DNA of 7,085 nt, taken from positions 1 through 7,085 of the forward strand of contig CATJWA010000138.1 in assembly GCA_949744025.1 (NCBI GenBank). Direction: 5' to 3'. A program made the position numbers and the translations under genes. This document shows, one piece after another, positions 4,524 through 7,085 of this stretch. The first letter of the stretch is position 1. Every line of letters starts with the position of its first letter. This DNA is from an uncultured Eubacteriales bacterium (lineage in GTDB: Bacteria; Bacillota; Clostridia; Oscillospirales; Oscillospiraceae). The notes below the pieces were generated by a model, which was given only the letters and a program-made list of their open reading frames with translations, ran no database searches and was not told the origin of the DNA.

Positions 4524-6332
4524 TCAGTCCTCGTCCAATTTCAGCACGGCCAGAAAAGCCTCGGTGGGCATCTGAACCGTTCCGAGGGAGCGCATGCGCT
4601 TTTTGCCCTCCTTCTGCTTTTCCAGCAGCTTCTTTTTGCGCGTGATGTCGCCGCCGTAGCACTTGGCCAGCACGTCCTTGCGCAGGGCCTTGACGGTCTC
4701 GCGCGCTATAATCTTGCCGCCTATCGCCGCTTGAATCGGCACCTCAAAGAGCTGACGCGGGATGTTGTCCTTGAGCTTTTCGCATATCCTTCTGGCGCGG
4801 CCGTAGGCCTTGTCCTTGTGTGCGATAAAGCTCAGCGCGTCCACCTGCTCGCCGTTGAGCAGCAGGTCCACCTTCACAAGCTCGCTTTCCCGGTACTCCA
4901 AAAATTCATAGTCCAGCGAGGCGTAACCCTTGGTGCGGGCCTTGAGCGTGTCGAAAAAGTCGTAGACAATCTCGTTGAGAGGCAGATTGTAGTGCAGCTC
5001 CACGAGGTTTTTGTCTAAATACTGCATGTCCTTGTATTCGCCCCGGCGGTCCTGACACATGGGCATGATGCTGCCTATGTAGTCCGGCGGCGCGATTATG
5101 GACGCCTTTACAAAGGGCTCCTTTGACTCGGCAATCTGCGTCGGGTCGGGATAGTTGTGGGGGTTGTCCACCCGCACAAGCGAGCCGTCCGACTTCGTAA
5201 TCTCATAGATAACCGACGGTAGCGTGGTTATAAGGTCGAGGTTAAACTCACGCTCAATGCGCTCCTGAATAATCTCCATGTGCAGCATACCTAAAAAGCC
5301 GCAGCGAAAGCCGAAGCCGAGGGCCACGGAGCTCTCGGGCTCGTAGGACAGCGAGGCGTCGTTGAGCTTGAGCTTCTCCAGCGCGTCGCGCAAATCTCCG
5401 AAGCGCGAGCCGTCCTCGGTGTAAATGCCGCAATAGACCATCGGGCGCACGGGACGGTAGCCGGGCAGGGGCTCGGCCGTGGGATTCTGGGCGTCGGTCA
5501 CAGTGTCGCCCACGCGCGTGTCGGTCACGGTCTTTATGGAAGCGGTGAAGCAGCCGACGTCGCCGGCGCGCAGCGCGCGCACGTTCTCCACGCCGATGGG
5601 CCTCAGATGCCCGCACTCGAGCACCTTATAGCCTGCGCCCGAGGCCATCATTTTTATCTCCTGACCCACGGACAGAGTACCGTCAACTATCCTTACATAT
5701 ACCACCACGCCCGCGTATGGGTCGTACTGGCTGTCGAATATCAAAGCCTTGAGCGGTGCGTCAGGGTCGCCCTTGGGTGGAGGAACGTTCTTGACTATGT
5801 CCTCCAAAACAGCCTGCACGTTCAGTCCCTGCTTGGCGCTTATCTCGGGGGCGTTCTCGCAGTCCAGACCGATGATATCCTCAATCTCGCCCTTTACCTT
5901 CGCGGGGTCCGCCGCGGGCAGGTCAATCTTGTTTATAACCGGCAGAATCTCAAGGTCGTGGTCCAGCGCCAGATATGTGTTTGCCAGCGTCTGAGCCTCC
6001 ACGCCCTGGGCCGCGTCCACCACGAGCACCGCGCCCTCACAGGCGGCCAGCGAGCGGGACACCTCGTAGTTGAAGTCCACGTGGCCCGGCGTGTCGATGA
6101 GGTTGAGCTCATAGGTCTCGCCGTCGAGCGCCTCATAGTCGAGGTGGACCGCTCTGGCCTTTATGGTTATGCCGCGCTCGCGCTCCAGCTCCATGTTGTC
6201 GAGTATCTGGTCCTCCATATCCCGCTGAGGCACCGCGCGGCACAGCTCGATAAGCCGGTCGGACAGCGTGGACTTGCCGTGGTCAATGTGGGCGATTATC
6301 GAAAAATTTCTTATGTTTTCCTGCTTTGTCAT
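4524..6332 (-). CDS. lepA: Elongation factor 4 (LepA), ribosome-associated translational GTPase
   Basis: LepA binds the ribosome and hydrolyses GTP; it is linked to back-translocation, initiation and ribosome assembly. The 602-aa product (E. coli 599) is complete. G1 is AHIDHGKST (14-22), G2 RERGITIKA (51-59), G3 DTPGH (80-84), G4 NKID (134-137) and G5 SAK (165-167). Domain II follows (about 190-280), then domain III with LGFGFRCGFLGMLHMEI (338-354). The LepA-specific C-terminal domain ends with the basic RKKKLLEKQKEGKKRMR (565-581) and the terminal SLGTVQMPTEAFLAVLKLDE. The C-terminal domain separates it from EF-G. AAGGAG lies 8 nt before the ATG at 6332. That ATG overlaps the stop of the upstream Xre-type regulator (ATGA). 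In many Firmicutes hemW follows lepA; here spoIIR converges on it instead. Confidence 0.98.
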   Translation of the reverse strand: MTKQENIRNFSIIAHIDHGKSTLSDRLIELCRAVPQRDMEDQILDNMELERERGITIKARAVHLDYEALDGETYELNLIDTPGHVDFNYEVSRSLAACEGAVLVVDAAQGVEAQTLANTYLALDHDLEILPVINKIDLPAADPAKVKGEIEDIIGLDCENAPEISAKQGLNVQAVLEDIVKNVPPPKGDPDAPLKALIFDSQYDPYAGVVVYVRIVDGTLSVGQEIKMMASGAGYKVLECGHLRPIGVENVRALRAGDVGCFTASIKTVTDTRVGDTVTDAQNPTAEPLPGYRPVRPMVYCGIYTEDGSRFGDLRDALEKLKLNDASLSYEPESSVALGFGFRCGFLGMLHMEIIQERIEREFNLDLITTLPSVIYEITKSDGSLVRVDNPHNYPDPTQIAESKEPFVKASIIAPPDYIGSIMPMCQDRRGEYKDMQYLDKNLVELHYNLPLNEIVYDFFDTLKARTKGYASLDYEFLEYRESELVKVDLLLNGEQVDALSFIAHKDKAYGRARRICEKLKDNIPRQLFEVPIQAAIGGKIIARETVKALRKDVLAKCYGGDITRKKKLLEKQKEGKKRMRSLGTVQMPTEAFLAVLKLDED

Positions 6333-6637
6333 ACCTTTTGCTCCTTCAGGGCATTCTCTGCGCGCTCGGCCAGGGCGCGAAGCTGCGCCGCAATACCGGA
6401 AAGCGCCTCCGTGCCCGCCGTGCCGGCGGGAGCGTCGCTCAGCCCAAGCATATAATCCGCGGACACCCCATAGTATTTACAGGCGCGGCACAGAAACGGA
6501 AGTCCCGGCTCGCGCGCTCCGTTTTCATAGTGCGACAGCAGCGCCTGACTGATGCCCAGATCCGCCGCGGCCTTTCTCTGTGACAGTCCGCGCGCGCGCC
6601 GAAGCTCCGACATGTTTTTGGAAAATGCGTCCTGCAT
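6329..6637 (-). CDS. Xre-family helix-turn-helix transcriptional regulator, coupled to lepA
   Basis: A 102-aa cytosolic DNA-binding protein. Residues 8-65 form a Cro/C1-type HTH domain: NMSELRRARGLSQRKAAADL (helices 1-2), then GISQALLSHYENGAREP with the recognition helix at about 30-38, then CKYYGVSADYMLGL, the standard end of this fold. A short Ala/Glu-rich C-terminal helix (about 75-102) may mediate dimerisation. The frame is open further upstream (to 6718), but the ATG at 6637 is preferred: GGGAGGG lies 9 nt before it, the HTH begins right after, and the longer version would start upstream of the promoter. The stop overlaps the lepA start as ATGA, so the two are co-transcribed and probably translationally coupled. 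I do not recognise a named orthologue. Autoregulation is plausible, as for many small Xre proteins, but not shown. Confidence 0.88.
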   Translation of the reverse strand: MQDAFSKNMSELRRARGLSQRKAAADLGISQALLSHYENGAREPGLPFLCRACKYYGVSADYMLGLSDAPAGTAGTEALSGIAAQLRALAERAENALKEQKV

Positions 6638-6646
6638 GGGGCTGTG

Positions 6647-6653
6647 CCCTCCC
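6647..6653 (-). promoter_or_regulatory. Shine-Dalgarno fixing the start of the Xre regulator
   Basis: The minus strand reads GGGAGGG, 9 nt before the ATG at 6637-6635. A small stem GGGC-ACA-GCCC (6649-6639) overlaps its end and abuts the start codon. This supports the 102-aa product over the 129-aa reading. Confidence 0.75.
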
Positions 6654-6667
6654 GAATGATTACTTTC

Positions 6668-6677
6668 TGTTGAAACA
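6668..6677 (-). promoter_or_regulatory. Candidate operator at the Xre-lepA start site
   Basis: TGTT-TC-AACA on the minus strand is a short inverted repeat directly abutting the -10 box and covering the expected transcription start. Its position is ideal for an autorepressor binding site, but at 4-bp arms it could be chance. Confidence 0.25.
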
Positions 6678-6705
6678 TTATATCGGCTCTGCCGCATTTT
6701 GTAAA
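6677..6705 (-). promoter_or_regulatory. Sigma-A promoter of the Xre regulator-lepA operon
   Basis: On the minus strand TTTACA (6705-6700), a 17-bp spacer and TATAAT (6682-6677) give a near-ideal housekeeping promoter. The expected start is near 6670, giving a leader of about 33 nt before the ATG at 6637. It lies inside the longer alternative reading of the regulator gene, which argues against that longer start. Confidence 0.85.
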
Positions 6706-6820
6706 TACGCACTTCCAAAAAAGCACCGCAGTTTTTCGCCGCACGGCGTCATTTGCTGACACTGCCTGACAAAATAAACTTGTGCATACAAAAAAATGTG
6801 CGCTAAAGGCTGTTAAAGAC

Positions 6821-6848
6821 TTGACATTTCTCCTGAAAGTGTTAAAGT
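6821..6848 (+). promoter_or_regulatory. Sigma-A promoter of pta
   Basis: TTGACA (6821-6826), a 16-bp spacer and TAAAGT (6843-6848) preceded by TG (6840-6841) form a good promoter with a weak -10 rescued by the extended element. The start is expected near 6855, giving a leader of roughly 80 nt. TGTTAAAG occurs twice, at 6811-6818 just upstream of the -35 and at 6840-6847 over the -10. The region 6772-6800 upstream is A-rich. The stretch 6706-6820 between the two divergent promoters holds no gene that I can support. Confidence 0.75.
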
Positions 6849-6871
6849 TAGATTGTTATGAATTAGTATAT

Positions 6872-6897
6872 GGCCCGCCTGAAAGGCAGGCGCGGCC
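6872..6897 (+). other. GC-rich stem-loop in the pta 5' leader
   Basis: GGCCCGCCT (6872-6880) pairs with AGGCG-c-GGCC (6888-6897) over 9 bp with one bulged C and the loop GAAAGGC. There is no T-run after it, so it is not an intrinsic terminator. It could stabilise the message or be part of a larger leader structure. I do not recognise a known riboswitch. Confidence 0.6.
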
Positions 6898-6904
6898 GGA
6901 TGCG

Positions 6905-6918
6905 AACAATAAATTGTT
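6905..6918 (+). promoter_or_regulatory. Palindrome next to the pta Shine-Dalgarno
   Basis: AACAAT-AA-ATTGTT is a perfect 6-bp-arm inverted repeat ending 1 nt before the GGAGG at 6920-6924. The 2-nt centre is too short for a good RNA hairpin, so a protein-binding DNA site is the more natural reading. The function is unknown. Confidence 0.4.
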
Positions 6919-6933
6919 TGGAGGAAACAAGAG

Positions 6934-7085
6934 ATGTTTGATAAGCTTACCGAGGCGCTGCGCGCCAATCCCAGGACAATAGTATTTACCGAGGGCACCG
7001 ACGCGCGCATACTCAACGCTGCGGACCGCCTGCTGCGCGAGGAGCTCATGGGGGTTGTGCTTGTCGGCGAGGTAGCCGCCGTTCA
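6934..7085 (+). CDS. pta: Phosphate acetyltransferase (5' end only)
   Basis: Pta interconverts acetyl-CoA and acetyl phosphate, which with acetate kinase yields ATP and acetate in anaerobic fermentation; it is cytosolic. Fifty codons are present and the gene runs off the window. The N-terminus begins MFDKLTEALRANPRTIVF and continues TEGTDARILNAADRLL and MGVVLVGEVAAV. The (V/I)xFxEGxDxRIxxAA pattern followed by a VVLVG strand is the start of the phosphotransacetylase (PTA/PTB) fold. PTB-type phosphate butyryltransferases share this fold but usually lack this exact opening, so Pta is favoured. GGAGG at 6920-6924 lies 9 nt before the ATG. It is divergent from the Xre-lepA operon. An ackA gene would be expected downstream, outside the window. 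Confidence 0.88.
   Translation, partial: MFDKLTEALRANPRTIVFTEGTDARILNAADRLLREELMGVVLVGEVAAV

Noticed and set aside
5607..6455. 282-residue open frame on the plus strand opposite lepA
   Set aside because: Long antisense frames are expected opposite GC-rich, strongly codon-biased genes. It resembles no protein family and has no ribosome site, and lepA is unambiguous.
6638..6718. 27-residue N-terminal extension of the Xre regulator
   Set aside because: The extension spans the near-consensus promoter (6677-6705) and has no domain; the ATG at 6637 has GGGAGGG at good spacing.
6737..6748. CGCCG-CA-CGGCG inverted repeat between the divergent promoters
   Set aside because: Short, GC-only and with a 2-nt centre. 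It has no T-run in a useful position and does not overlap a promoter element, so chance is the simpler explanation.
6854..6871. Possible Rex operator starting TTGTTATG
   Set aside because: The left half-site matches, but the right half fits only about two of seven consensus positions, so it is not a supportable full site.
6782..6982. 66-residue open frame across the pta promoter and leader
   Set aside because: It overlaps the promoter, leader hairpin and pta start in another frame, has no ribosome site, and its product resembles nothing.

Overview
The window is a GC-rich (roughly 60% by eye), gene-dense chromosomal segment with strong Shine-Dalgarno sequences and short intergenic gaps. It most likely comes from an anaerobic, spore-forming Firmicute of class Clostridia (an Oscillospiraceae/Ruminococcaceae-like genome is my best guess). 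The clearest lineage marker is spoIIR, which occurs only in endospore formers. The MEP-pathway ispE, lepA and pta (acetate-forming fermentation) fit this. I see no phage, IS element, CRISPR array, tRNA or rRNA.

Layout. (1) Positions 1-2238, minus strand: a compact operon running right to left. It holds an ApgM-family phosphoglycerate mutase-like metalloenzyme, then ispE (4-bp ATGA overlap), then the first 23 codons of a HAD phosphatase (8-bp gap) that leaves the window. Its promoter region carries a perfect 16-bp tandem duplication, each copy containing an extended -10 box. (2) 2350-3108, minus: a stand-alone class I SAM methyltransferase. (3) 3173-3738, plus: mobB, divergent from the methyltransferase, with a near-consensus promoter decorated by short palindromes. 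(4) 3746-4516, plus: spoIIR, with its own predicted forespore sigma-F promoter embedded in a long hairpin, ending in a strong intrinsic terminator. (5) 4524-6705, minus: a small Xre-type regulator translationally coupled (ATGA overlap) to lepA, converging on spoIIR. (6) 6821-7085, plus: promoter, structured 5' leader and first 50 codons of pta.

These are mostly housekeeping genes. I do not see a novel multi-gene system. The most interesting element is regulatory. The hairpin before spoIIR (arms 3763-3777 and 3786-3800) contains the predicted sigma-F -10 box in its 5' arm and the spoIIR Shine-Dalgarno in its 3' arm. Transcripts reading in from mobB should fold and hide the ribosome site, whereas a sigma-F transcript should start in the loop and leave it free. 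That would confine production of the SpoIIR signal to the forespore at both the transcriptional and translational levels. Secondary points are the duplicated -10 box, the regulator-lepA coupling, the pta leader, loss of the cysteines I remember in the SpoIIR core motif, and the PGM-versus-homoserine-kinase ambiguity of the ApgM homologue.
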